A stretch of DNA of 64,000 bases from Dichetophora obliterata (taxonomy: Eukaryota > Arthropoda > Insecta > Diptera > Sciomyzidae), in contig OY986437.1 of NCBI GenBank assembly GCA_963920525.1, positions 116,056,715-116,120,714 on the forward strand. Reading direction: 5' to 3'. Made by a program: the position numbers and the translations under genes. Under the pieces are notes generated by a model. That model had not been told where the DNA came from. It ran no database searches and saw nothing but the letters and a program-made list of their open reading frames with translations. Shown here in pieces: positions 55,347-64,000 of this stretch (position 1 is the first letter of the stretch; every line of letters starts with the position of its first letter).

Positions 55347-56814
55347 AATAGTTTGTTTCAGCCGATGAGCAATGAGAGTCATTTGCCATAACACTACTGC
55401 AGCGAGTGTTGAAAAGTTGTTATCATGATTGTTGCTTTTATTGTTGTTGTTATTGTTGGTGTTGTCGGAGTGTCTGTTGCTGGTGTGATTTTCGTAGTTT
55501 TAAACTTTAAGGATACTGCTTCGTGCTGCTGAGTGGAAAAATTAAAATCTCTAAGCAAAACCAGACAGCGACGAAGTTTGTTTCCGACTCTGTTGTTGCG
55601 GCACTCATTGTTCGATGTTGTTGTTGTCAGCAAGCCAAAGTTATTGCTGGAACGTGCCAAGCAAGGACATCAACGGAGCCTCAGCTGTTGCGTGTGGCTG
55701 CTGTGTGTGTGTTTGTGTTAAGACTAAAGGGGGCAAAAAGTTGCTGTGAATTGTATAGCACTCAGTTTTTCGGATGTTGCCCATTCTGCCTCAAAGCCAC
55801 TCACTTGGTTGGGTATAACAAAGTGTTGTCATAAATTTTATGGTCAGGCAATTATTTTATTTTTAAGATGTCTCTCATTATTTTTTAAATCTTTTTAATT
55901 AGAGCCTGTTCAAGGTGTAGCAACGTAGTTATAAAACTTAAGGATTGTTATTGTGATTTATGGAGATATATTAGAGTAACGATAAACTAATGATTAACTT
56001 TAAAGCTGTAGTCTAGATTTTAGGAATGTGAAGATAAGTTAAATAGTGCCTCACACATCTTTAGTGTGTAAAAGTAGTTTTATAACTGAATATATTAAAC
56101 ATGTAATAACTTGAATTTAATGCTTTTTTGTGAGTTTTTTTTTACCCAATCGAAAAATTCCTGAAAAAAATTAAAAAGTGTTTTTATTTGTGGAAGGGCG
56201 GAAATATATTAATCCTTATATAGGCGCAGAGTAAATTTGCCTTTTGCAAAATATACATCTACTGCTTTCAGTTGTTGTTGTTGTTGTTACAATCAAATAG
56301 AGACTACATCAAATCGCGGGAATGTGCATTTTGTTTTGGTTCTGCACTTAACCAGACGGATGAAAAAATTCCATTTTCATTAAACAGTTGAAAATTACTT
56401 AACGAGAACTGAAAGGAAAGAAACGAGTTCCAAATTTTGGGAGTCTCATATGCGAACGTTTTACTCAGGCTTATAAGGAAAATATGACTAAAACCTTAGA
56501 AACCAAACCTGCAAACGGTAAAAAACTTTTTTAACACACGACATAACAGACTACCGAAATGATTCTTTAAGAAGCCATGTGAGTCCTCGAAAGGTAATCA
56601 ATGGTACCACAGAAAGAGGTGAAATACACCCAGAAAAAAAGCTGGTTAGTTAAACCAAATTTAAACAAAATTTCAGGTTAAAATTCACCAACATGAACTG
56701 TTTTTGTGGTTTAATGAAGCTCCTGAGTCGATTTAGCCATATCCATCTGTCCGTCTGTCTGTCTGTGATCACGATAACAGCCGTCATTTTATAGCTATCG
56801 TAACGAAATTCTAT
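55347..56814. other. 3' flanking region of cato, low-complexity
   Basis: Several (GTT)n and GT stretches (55440-55470, 55685-55715, 56272-56288) produce spurious frames on both strands. (GTCT)n at about 56749-56765 precedes the next element. No second gene recognised. Confidence 0.4.
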
Positions 56815-57470
56815 GTATCATCTCCTGCATGCCAAAACCATGAATGTGAAAAATTTCGATTTTAGGCTAATTGCTGTTTCTGACGCAATTTTATATAAGG
56901 AACATTGTACCAACATATGGAATAAGAATGTGGATCAGATCTGCCGCAATACTACAGTTCTAAATCAATGAATGTATTTTTTAATATTGTTATCATGCCA
57001 AAAAAATTAATGTGCCACATTCATTGTTCTGGTACAAACATTTAAAAAAATTTGAATTTTTTTTACATGCCAAAACAATGAATGTGTTCTTAAATCCGTA
57101 AGGAGTGAGGTAGGCCAACCAAATTTAAATCATAAATTAAGGGACTTAATGCACACATATCTGCAAACCAAAGCATCAGGAAAAAGCAGATCTTTAACAT
57201 TCATAATACATTACTCGATTCCTTAAAGCATGAATGTGTTATAAATTGAAATTTTTGTGCATGCCAAAACAATGAATGTGTTTTAAAATCCCTTTGGAAA
57301 GAGGAAGGCCAACCAAATGTTAAACTATTGTTAAGTCACTAAATACTTACCATTCGGTAAATGAAAATTTAAAAAAAATTTTCTTCTCTAATTTACAAAA
57401 GCATTCAAACTCATTTTCCCAAAAACTATAAAAATCACATTCATGGTTTTGGCATGCAGGTGACGATATA
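56815..57470. mobile_element. TIR element with internal GCATGCCAAAA repeats
   Basis: Ends TATCATCTCCTGCATGCCAA and, on the other strand, TATCGTCACCTGCATGCCAA, both followed by AACCATGAATGTGA. At least three further copies of ATGCCAAAACAATGAATGTG lie inside at about 57064, 57260 and (degenerate) 56995. No transposase. Confidence 0.6.
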
Positions 57471-58230
57471 AGCTTTTTATTCAAAAATGGAGGTCAAGTT
57501 CGAAAATGAGCCCATACAAAGTGGCTTAACCAAAACCGTAGATTCCACAAAAATACTAATCTAATGACTTCAATTTTTGCACATTAGCTTGAACCATTAA
57601 TATCAACTTTGAGTATGAAATTTTAAGCAATCGGATGGAAACCACGTCTACCTCATATAAAAATTGACTTAGTCAAAACGTTTAAATCTCTTTCAATTCA
57701 ACAAAGATTAATCTAATCACTTAAAATTTCACGCATAAGCTTTAGACCTTAAGATGCATTTTGAGTATGAAATTTGTAAAAGTCGTATAAAAATCACGTC
57801 TACCTACCACACAAAGTGAGTTTACCAAAACGGTAAAATTTCTTTCAATTTCGCAAAAATTAACCTTATGACTTCAAATTTTGCACATAAGCTTAACAAT
57901 CAATATATACTTTAAGTATGAAATTTGGAAGAATCGAACGAAAACTACGGCTACCTCCCAAACAATGTTTATTTATCAAAAGCGCAAAATCTCTTTCAAT
58001 TCCGCAAAAACTCATCTAATGACTTTAAATTTTAACTATACACTCGATGTTTGAAATTGAAAAAAAAAAACTGAAAATACAAAAACACGTAATCATAATA
58101 GTAAAACCTTTTTAAATTCCAAAAACAATTAATGTTTGAACTTGATGTTGTACACCAAAGCTTAAGCTTTAATAAATAAATGGACTGTCAGTTTCAAATG
58201 TGAAATATTTGGATAAAAATCGAGACTAAT
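57471..58230. repeat. Degenerate tandem array, unit about 152 bp
   Basis: CTAATGACTTCAAWTTTTGC recurs at 57561, 57713, 57865 and 58016. Each unit also carries GAGTATGAAATT and CTCTTTCAATTC. The array directly abuts the TIR element on its left, and its units share AAAACCGTA/AAAACGG motifs. Confidence 0.8.
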
Positions 58231-58385
58231 AAAAGTGACATACAATACAACATTCAAAACTTCAAATAATTTAAAATACGGCAGTAGGGTATTTTAACTT
58301 CGGTCCAGTCGAAAATAATTCCTTACTAGTTCTTGACTTAACTTTGACATTTTTCGGTTTTGTCAATAAAAACATCGAGTAAGCA

Positions 58386-58858
58386 CATGATACAAAGAAC
58401 TACAGATAAAGTATTGCGCATGTCCGCCATCTTTGCTGTGACGTGCAAGATGCTCATTGGTTGCAACGTAGTCACAATTTATTCATAGGGTGTAAATATT
58501 TTAAAATGCCTTAATTTTCTTATGAAAATTTGTTTTACTGAAATTAAATAAATATAGTTAAATAAAGCACATGACCAAAATAAAGTAAATTTATTTTTTA
58601 GAACTGTTTGTGACATATTTTGTAGGGGTGTTTTTTACCCTTTTTACCGATTTACGCAAAAAGCGGCTACGTTGCTTGATGTGCTTGACAGAATTTTTAC
58701 TGTTTGTTCGTTTTCATTTTGCTATCTTCGTCTCTTTTTGACATTTTCTTTTGAATGTATTCATCAAGTGTCACATTTGACGATCACCAATTACGAGGTG
58801 CGCAGTAAATGTTGTTCGTTGCGCCGGGAATACTTCATATGTAGTTCTTTGTATCATG
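58386..58858. mobile_element. P-superfamily-like MITE (473 bp)
   Basis: TIRs CATGATACAAAGAACTACA (58386) and complement ending at 58858. The 9-bp direct repeat GAGTAAGCA flanks both sides (58377-58385 and 58859-58867). Ends starting CATG and 8-bp duplications characterise Drosophila P elements; here an extra G extends the match to nine. CCGCCATCTTTG about 45 bp inside resembles CCGCCATATTG at the same place in the element at 59604-61224. Confidence 0.75.
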
Positions 58859-59603
58859 GAGTAAGCACTACAAAAATGTATTTAAAAATATTTACAAAAA
58901 AAAAACAGTATCTTCTATAAAATTTTCCATGCATAGAGTAACTTTGGGTAATGTGGAATATGCGGCCAATATGGAACACCACTCTAATTCGCAAACTAAC
59001 AAGCATGTGCTGCATTTAGCTTTCGTACGAAATTGAATGTGAAACCGAAATAACCTGTGCTGTAATCCACGTTCTATTTCACTTCTTTCCGAACATATCA
59101 AATCGTCAATTTTGACATGGGACTGAAATAGGTTTGTAACGATTTCGCGCCGTTTTTAATTCGTTTAGCTGCTTTGTAGTGAATTGAATTCCCGTGCTGC
59201 AAAAGAGATAAAAAAATGTAAGTAATTTGTCATTTAACTAAAATTTTGGATTGCAGTTTATGTTTTTATTTAATTTTAAAGTGAAAACTTCTTTAGGCGC
59301 ATTGAACGATTTTGGTAGAGGGTAAGTCTTTGGCTTGCCTCGTTGTCTTTTTCCGAGTAACTCTCGTCATCAATACAGATAACAAGATAGGAAACTAAGA
59401 AAACATAAGCAAGCAATCATCAATAAGTTCCTCTGCTGACGCATCTTTCTTTCCCCTCCCTTTCCGCTACGAAACATTAGCTGCATTCCCGTGGCACTAG
59501 ATCAGATCAAATCTCAGTAAAACAACTATAGTTCAACTTTATATCAATTTGTCATCAGAGTCTTGAAACAGCTGTTTTAAGAACAATAACAAAAGAAAGC
59601 AAC
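58859..59603. other. Unassigned stretch with a shared repeat
   Basis: 59270-59390 is the inverted copy of the repeat at 20198-20310 (CGATTTTGGTAGAGGGTAAG, GAGTAACTCTCG). No gene recognised. Confidence 0.45.
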
Positions 59604-59796
59604 CATGAACCAAGAAATAAAGATCATGCAAAGAAAAGAGCCGCCATATTGTAAACAAAAACAGCTGATAGGTCTGACGTCATCGGTCACAAAATCTTTT
59701 GTTTACGCTTAGTGATTGGATGTTGAATGTTATTTCTTAAAATTTTAAAGAATTATCATAGTATTATAAAGTGTTTTTATATTAAAATTAACTTTG

Positions 59797-60857
59797 CTGT
59801 AGCGACATGCATTAATTGCAACAGCAAAAAAAAAACAAATACGTTGGTTTCTACCGTTTTCCCAAGGAAAAAATTACTTGTAAGCAATGGGAGATTTTTT
59901 GTCGGCAAAATGTCGACACTGCCACGGCAAGAATCTGGAGATCATTTTCTGCCTGAAGACTTCGAAAGAAGGCTCCAAGTTGAAATGGTTAAGTACTTCT
60001 ACATTTCCACGTAAATATTTTTTTTAAAAATGTTATGATAGGTTTTGGCAAAGCTATGCGCTTAAAGCCGGGCCCTGTCCCAACAGTTATGACCAAGGAG
60101 GTGCAGCCAGCAAATTCAGAACGATGTCAGCGAATTTTAAAGGGCGAAAACAAAAAAATCGTTAGTGCTCTGCTTCAGGAGTTGTTGGCCACGGAAAAAG
60201 TGCGGCGGCGCGAAGAAGAAGTTTTTCCTTTAGAGGAAATAGAAAAAGATAACATGGACGCTTCTGTTTCTAACCGCTCTTCACAGTAGTTACTTCAAGC
60301 GAAAATAAGGCAGCTAGAGTCGCAAGCGTAAGTACAATTTAACAATTTTATGAATTCAATATTTTTAATCTTTTCCTTGCAGTGAAGAGCTGAAAAGAGA
60401 AAATTTTTCATTGCGTCAAGCTGCCATAAAGCATGAAAAAGGAATGCGTGGAATGCAACAACACGCTGAGAAAGGTTTCCCAGAAACTGTGGAGGACAAG
60501 AATTTGGACGAAGGAAACGATGACGACGAATTAAATGATTTGGAATACGACGGTTTGGAAAACCTCGCAGGATACATCTACCACAAATTGCACAGAGATG
60601 TTCCGAACATAAGGGTAGAAGAAGGAGCGGCAGCATCATTTAGTTGGGTAGATCATTTAAGTGAGGGCGGCTTGTCTAAGCCAACGGAAGAACTCATGGC
60701 TCATATGAGGGCGTTGGAAAAAGTGTTCAACGACGTAAATGGCGAAGGGCTGCTAATAAGCAAAAATTATTTGCAGACGCACATTACAAGTGCAGAGGAT
60801 GTTATGTGTGACAACAAAATAAAAAATTTTTTCCGCGCACGAATGTTTTTAAAATAA
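59797..60857 (+). pseudogene. P-like transposase, internally deleted: THAP finger, coiled coil, C-terminal block
   Basis: About 59800-59985 encodes a THAP zinc finger over two frames: CINCNSKKK, YRFPKEKITCKQWEIFCRQN, then SGDHFLPEDFERR (the usual Cys of CGDHF is lost by a shift). After a possible short intron (about 59988-60041) comes LKPGPVPTV, the LKPxAVP motif that ends THAP domains. A stop (60287-60289) interrupts a helix continuing LLQAKIRQLES. A GTAAGT...TTGCAG intron (60328-60382) joins in frame to EELKRENFSLRQAAIKHEKG. The catalytic core is then missing, and the block with LAGYIYHKLH, SWVDHLSEGGLSKPTEELM and NFFRARMFLK resembles the C-terminus of THAP9/P-type transposases. Non-functional as a transposase. 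Confidence 0.7.
60328..60382 (+). other. Intron in the THAP pseudogene
   Basis: Starts GTAAGTACAA and ends TTTTCCTTGCAG; joining restores the coiled-coil frame with a split GC|T Ala codon. At 55 bp it is a normal dipteran intron size, showing that this is genomic DNA descent and not a retrocopy. Confidence 0.6.
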
Positions 60858-61224
60858 GATTATTAAAGAAATCGTGAACAATTCGATGCAGAGGAAAAGA
60901 AAATTTAACCAAACAGTTCAATAATAAAAACAAAGTGAACATCCAATTTTGTATTCTATTTATTTGCAGTTTTTGTTTTACAGCATTCTTTGCATTTAGT
61001 TACTGCATTGAAATATAAACAAACAAAGCATTCAAGCACTTTTTTCGCGAATTAAACTCATTAATTTTATAAATTTTCACTTTTATCCGAGTTTTCACAT
61101 GTTTTGCATGCAAAACGTATGCAAGTTGACAGTTTCATAGCTTGCTTGTGACCGATGACGTTGCACGAAAAAAATACTTTTTTCTCGCACTGCTGATTGC
61201 GTGATCTTCTCTTTTTGGTTCATG

Positions 61225-61480
61225 GAAAGCAACAATACCAAAACGCCCATTGAGCGGTAAAACGTCAAAATAGGAAAACGAATAGTTATTTAGATTTGCC
61301 AACTATGTTCGTTTTGATAAAAAATGTTTGAAACTTGGCAGCATTTTAAGATCAGAAATAGAGCTAGAAATCGAGCTGGTTTTAATTTTTGTTTTGTGAA
61401 TAAAATAGAGCCGCGCTCTAGATCAACGACCACGGGAATGCAGCTTTTGAATGTTACTGTTTTTAACAATGTATAAGTTA
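61225..61480. other. Unassigned stretch
   Basis: Nothing recognisable. Confidence 0.3.
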
Positions 61481-62040
61481 ACACATCTAACACGTGCAGC
61501 CGCCTTAAAATGCTAACGATCGGTCCGCTCCCACGCTGACGATCAGTTTAGCAAAACGTACGTGACAATATCAAAATTACAATATGACAACAGCAGCAAC
61601 GATCTGTTCTTTCACAACAGCAACAACAACAATAGCACCAGCAACAAGAACGTCTGCACCCACGCTAACGATCAGTTCAGAGAAGTGAATGAGACAATAT
61701 TTGGATACCTGCACTAAAAGATTATGTTCAGCAACTGAACGGCAGCAGCAACAGAAACGTTAACAACAACGACAACAAGAACAACAACAACATTGCAATG
61801 CAGAAGCAGAATAGAATAAGAAAAAACTTAGAATCTTCTCTGAAGAAGCTTAGGGTAGTTTAAGTTAGTTTAGTTTTTCGTTTAGAGTTTTAGTTTGAAA
61901 TCCGTGTTCAGAGACTTAAGTTCCAACTCCCACATAGTGGGAATAATAAATAAAATTAATTAAAAAGTAAACAATCGTGTTTAACTAATTTATATGTAGA
62001 GCTAGCTGTAGGCTAAAATAAAATAAATTTACAATTTTTG
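61481..62040. repeat. CAA/CAG-rich region, possible LTR fragment
   Basis: Two related segments share CACGCTRACGATCAGTT (61533 and 61660) and GACAATAT. Clusters of CAACAACAACA and CAGCAGCAACA alternate. CTTAGGGTAGTTTAAGTTAG and AATAAATAAAAT near 61850-61960 resemble the end of some insect LTRs. No second LTR or primer-binding site is identified. Confidence 0.3.
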
Positions 62041-63315
62041 ATATTTGGTTTTTGTTTGACTGGCCAATGGTGTAAGAAATAGAGGTGTTAGTGAGTTTGA
62101 CACTTCTCTCTCAAAATGATAAAATTATGTTTCCCCACTCTTGTCAAAAACAGCTGACGGGGAATTGCAATGAAAACAAACTTTGTTAAATTCGTGTCTT
62201 TCTGCAAGTTTATAAGATTTTTACTGAGACTAAAGTGAGAATAAAGTGATATGGAAAACTATAAAAAATATGAGACGCAGTGCGTTCTGGCCAAAGCTTC
62301 ATGTCGGCGGCACCTTCCAGCGTGCGTTTCTGATAAAATGGCCAAAACATAAAAATATTTGTAGTTTTATAAATGTCACCAGCATATTCTCTGACTGGGG
62401 CATGGTATAATAAGTAAAAGGTGGGAGTGACATTTCGACCAAAACGCCAAGCAAAAGAAAACAAAATAGAGAAAGTGTGTCACACACATTGGCCGCATTC
62501 AGAGGAGTCACCTACTGTGAATGGATCATTTAATTGCAAAGGTTTCTCACTCACATTTAAAAAAAAACAGTTGCCAGCTATTGAATCCGCTGAAAGCTGC
62601 TAATGTGTGAGACACACGCACTTTATATTGTTTTCTTTTGTTTGAAATTGCAGCTCGTGAGAAAATAAGTAGTTGTCAAGGCTACCTAATAATAACGTTA
62701 TCATGAGTGGGACTGCATCGTCCATAATTTTTATTTCTTATTTCAGCTACCATAAGCCTTAAGTATCTTTTTTAAAAATATAATGCAATGATTAATGACG
62801 CGAACAGTGAAAATAATGGAAATGCAATTTAATGAAATGTAAGTATATACAAATTTTATATTAATTGTATATTAATTATTTCAATAAGTTTAATTTATAT
62901 TTTTGTTTATGTTTTACTTTGTTTTTTATATTAAAACCTATAAGTTAAAATATTATTAAGTGATAAAAGATGAAAATAATGTGCATTAATGATGTACGTA
63001 TAAACCGAATCGGGGGCAGAAAATAAACTGCACTTTGCTTGCTATGTTAAAAGAGACTTGAAGACCCATCAAACAAAATATCATATAATAAAAAAAGTAA
63101 ATTTATTTTATTTTAGCTACAGCTCTACATATACATTGAAAGAAAAAATTAAATATCCTTTTTGAGGATTATTTTTCATTCAATAGTGCTCCCTGTATTT
63201 TATTTTTATATCAACAATATTCAATTTAAATGTAATATTATAGTTTGGTGTAATTATAAAATAAAAATGCTATCTGAATAAAAAATATTTTGAAAGAATT
63301 AATCAAAGGTTGAGG
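62041..63315. other. Unassigned AT-rich stretch
   Basis: No gene recognised. AGCTCGTGAGAAAATAAGTA at 62653 recurs from 44114, and CCGAATCG-x-GGCAGAAAATAAA-type sequence at 63007 from 35551. Confidence 0.35.
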
Positions 63316-63468
63316 GGGTGAAAATATAACATTTTTCCGATTAGCATGAAAATTCTTATATAGCAGTAAGGCGGTCCGTGGCAAGACAAAGTCTTCGAGG
63401 GAATACTAATATTTTACATATATGTTTTCGCTTCGGTCGGCAGTCCCCTTACTGCTATACTTTTTATA
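63316..63468 (-). repeat. TATAGCAG repeat, copy 2
   Basis: Inverted copy of 18055-18215: CCGATTAGCATGAAAATTCT, TATAGCAGTAAGGCGGTCCG, GTTTTCGCTTCGGTCGGCAG. Clear substitutions separate the two. Confidence 0.65.
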
Positions 63469-63499
63469 TTTCTTAATTTTACTCATTTAAGGGGAAACA

Positions 63500-63955
63500 C
63501 AAAAATCATCGCCAAGATGAAACTATCATCCAATTCATGCGTAAGCGAGGAATTGGCAAAAAACTTTTTTAAGGGTGATCGTACAATCGCCGAGTCTTTG
63601 TGGGTTGAACTGGCGAAGCAGCTGAATAGTGAGGGACGTCCACAGAAAGACATAAGCGGTTGGAAAATGTAACTGTTCCGTATTGTTATGGCGTAAAAAT
63701 TCTCAATTGTGAATTACAGTTTTTTCTGATTAGAAAGGAAATATATGCAAAAAAAATGCAGCTAATAAGCGCGATATAAGAGCAACCGGAGGAGGACCAA
63801 TTGTAGGGCCAAGTAATTTCGTCTATAGAGGAAGAATTAGCCATTATTTGTGGAATGTACACCTCGATGGAAGGAAAACCAAATAGCACATCGTTTGCTG
63901 TAACCGATGACCATGCAGAAAAAAATCCAAATGGCGTTGGTTGGTGAGGATTGAA
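63500..63955 (+). pseudogene. zeste/Myb-SANT-like (Myb_DNA-bind_5 type) pseudogene
   Basis: Frames combine to IIQFMRKRGIGKKLF, GDRTIAESLWVELAKQLNSE and GRPQKDISGWK, which follows the pattern FxExxxxxAxG...LWxELxxxLNxxGxPxKxxxxWK of insect zeste-like Myb domains. Downstream, SSIEEELAIICGMYTSMEGK and PNSTSF may be its C-terminal part after further shifts. Such proteins occur as host genes and as Harbinger accessory ORFs. Stops at 63660s and later show it is broken. Confidence 0.55.
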
Positions 63956-64000
63956 TTGATCCCAAATTGAGGATATAGCAGAACCGATTGTTATAAACTC

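Larger units (their letters stand above)
59604..61224 (+). mobile_element. P-superfamily-like element with THAP transposase remnant (1621 bp)
   Basis: TIRs CATGAACCAAGAAATAAAGA and, on the other strand, CATGAACCAAAAAGAGAAGA, continuing through TCAYGCAA. The 9-bp repeat GAAAGCAAC flanks both sides (59595-59603 and 61225-61233). ATCGGTCACAAA / TTGTGACCGATGACG forms a subterminal inverted pair. It carries a broken THAP-domain gene. Structure and content together fit the P-element superfamily. Confidence 0.8.

Noticed and set aside
58672..58920. 82-aa frame near the P-like MITE
   Set aside because: It crosses the right end of the MITE and its flanking duplication, so it is fortuitous.
60411..60857. 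148-aa frame as an independent host gene
   Set aside because: It is the last exon of the THAP element: it splices in frame to the coiled coil and lies inside the TIRs.
61481..62040. Complete LTR retrotransposon
   Set aside because: No second LTR, primer-binding site or gag-pol was found; kept only as a possible LTR fragment.

Overview
The window is AT-rich eukaryotic DNA from a higher dipteran insect. A true fruit fly (Tephritidae) is my best guess, but that is an inference. The evidence is a single-exon proneural bHLH gene of the atonal family, best matched to cato (54286-55185), set in a very dense field of insect-type transposable elements. I recognise no other intact host gene and see no tRNA, rRNA, CRISPR or operon structure. 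About 54 kb upstream and 9 kb downstream of cato are repeats, decayed transposons and unassigned AT-rich DNA.

Layout. 1-1300: 3' part of a non-LTR retrotransposon with RNase H. 1302-6450: a jockey-type element split by a 3.7-kb nest of insertions. The nest is a PIF/Harbinger-like MITE containing another copy of itself and a 2.6-kb hAT-like element, which holds three more MITEs. 6.4-17.6 kb: MITEs, a decayed hAT transposase, a Myb/SANT (Harbinger ORF2-like) pseudogene and odd palindromic minisatellites. 17.6-24.7 kb: stacked TIR elements, including a hAT-like MITE with perfect 8-bp duplications and foldback elements. 25118-26735: a Tc1-like element with an intact DD34E transposase. 27.0-30.8 and 34.8-39.0 kb: two copies of an unidentified repeat. 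The first is split by a hAT element (27923-30176), the second by a TIR element that holds a KH-domain retrocopy. 39014-43513: a very large inverted repeat with arms of about 1.65 kb. 47.6-49.5 kb: a second RNase H-class non-LTR remnant split by a hAT MITE. 50.0-53.1 kb: piggyBac-like, long-TIR and small MITEs. 54286-55185: cato. 56.8-58.2 kb: a TIR element and a 152-bp tandem array. 58386-58858 and 59604-61224: two elements with P-like ends (CATG), the larger carrying a broken THAP transposase gene. 63.5-64 kb: a zeste/Myb-like pseudogene.

The sequence does not show genes working together. Its main content is insertion history: nested target-site duplications give relative ages, and in the jockey element the reading frame rejoins exactly when the nest is removed on paper. 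The most unusual structures are the large near-identical inverted repeat, the P-superfamily-like pair beside cato, the multi-layer nest at 2.2-5.9 kb and the KH-domain retrocopy inside a transposon. All family assignments come from reading motifs by eye; no database search was run.
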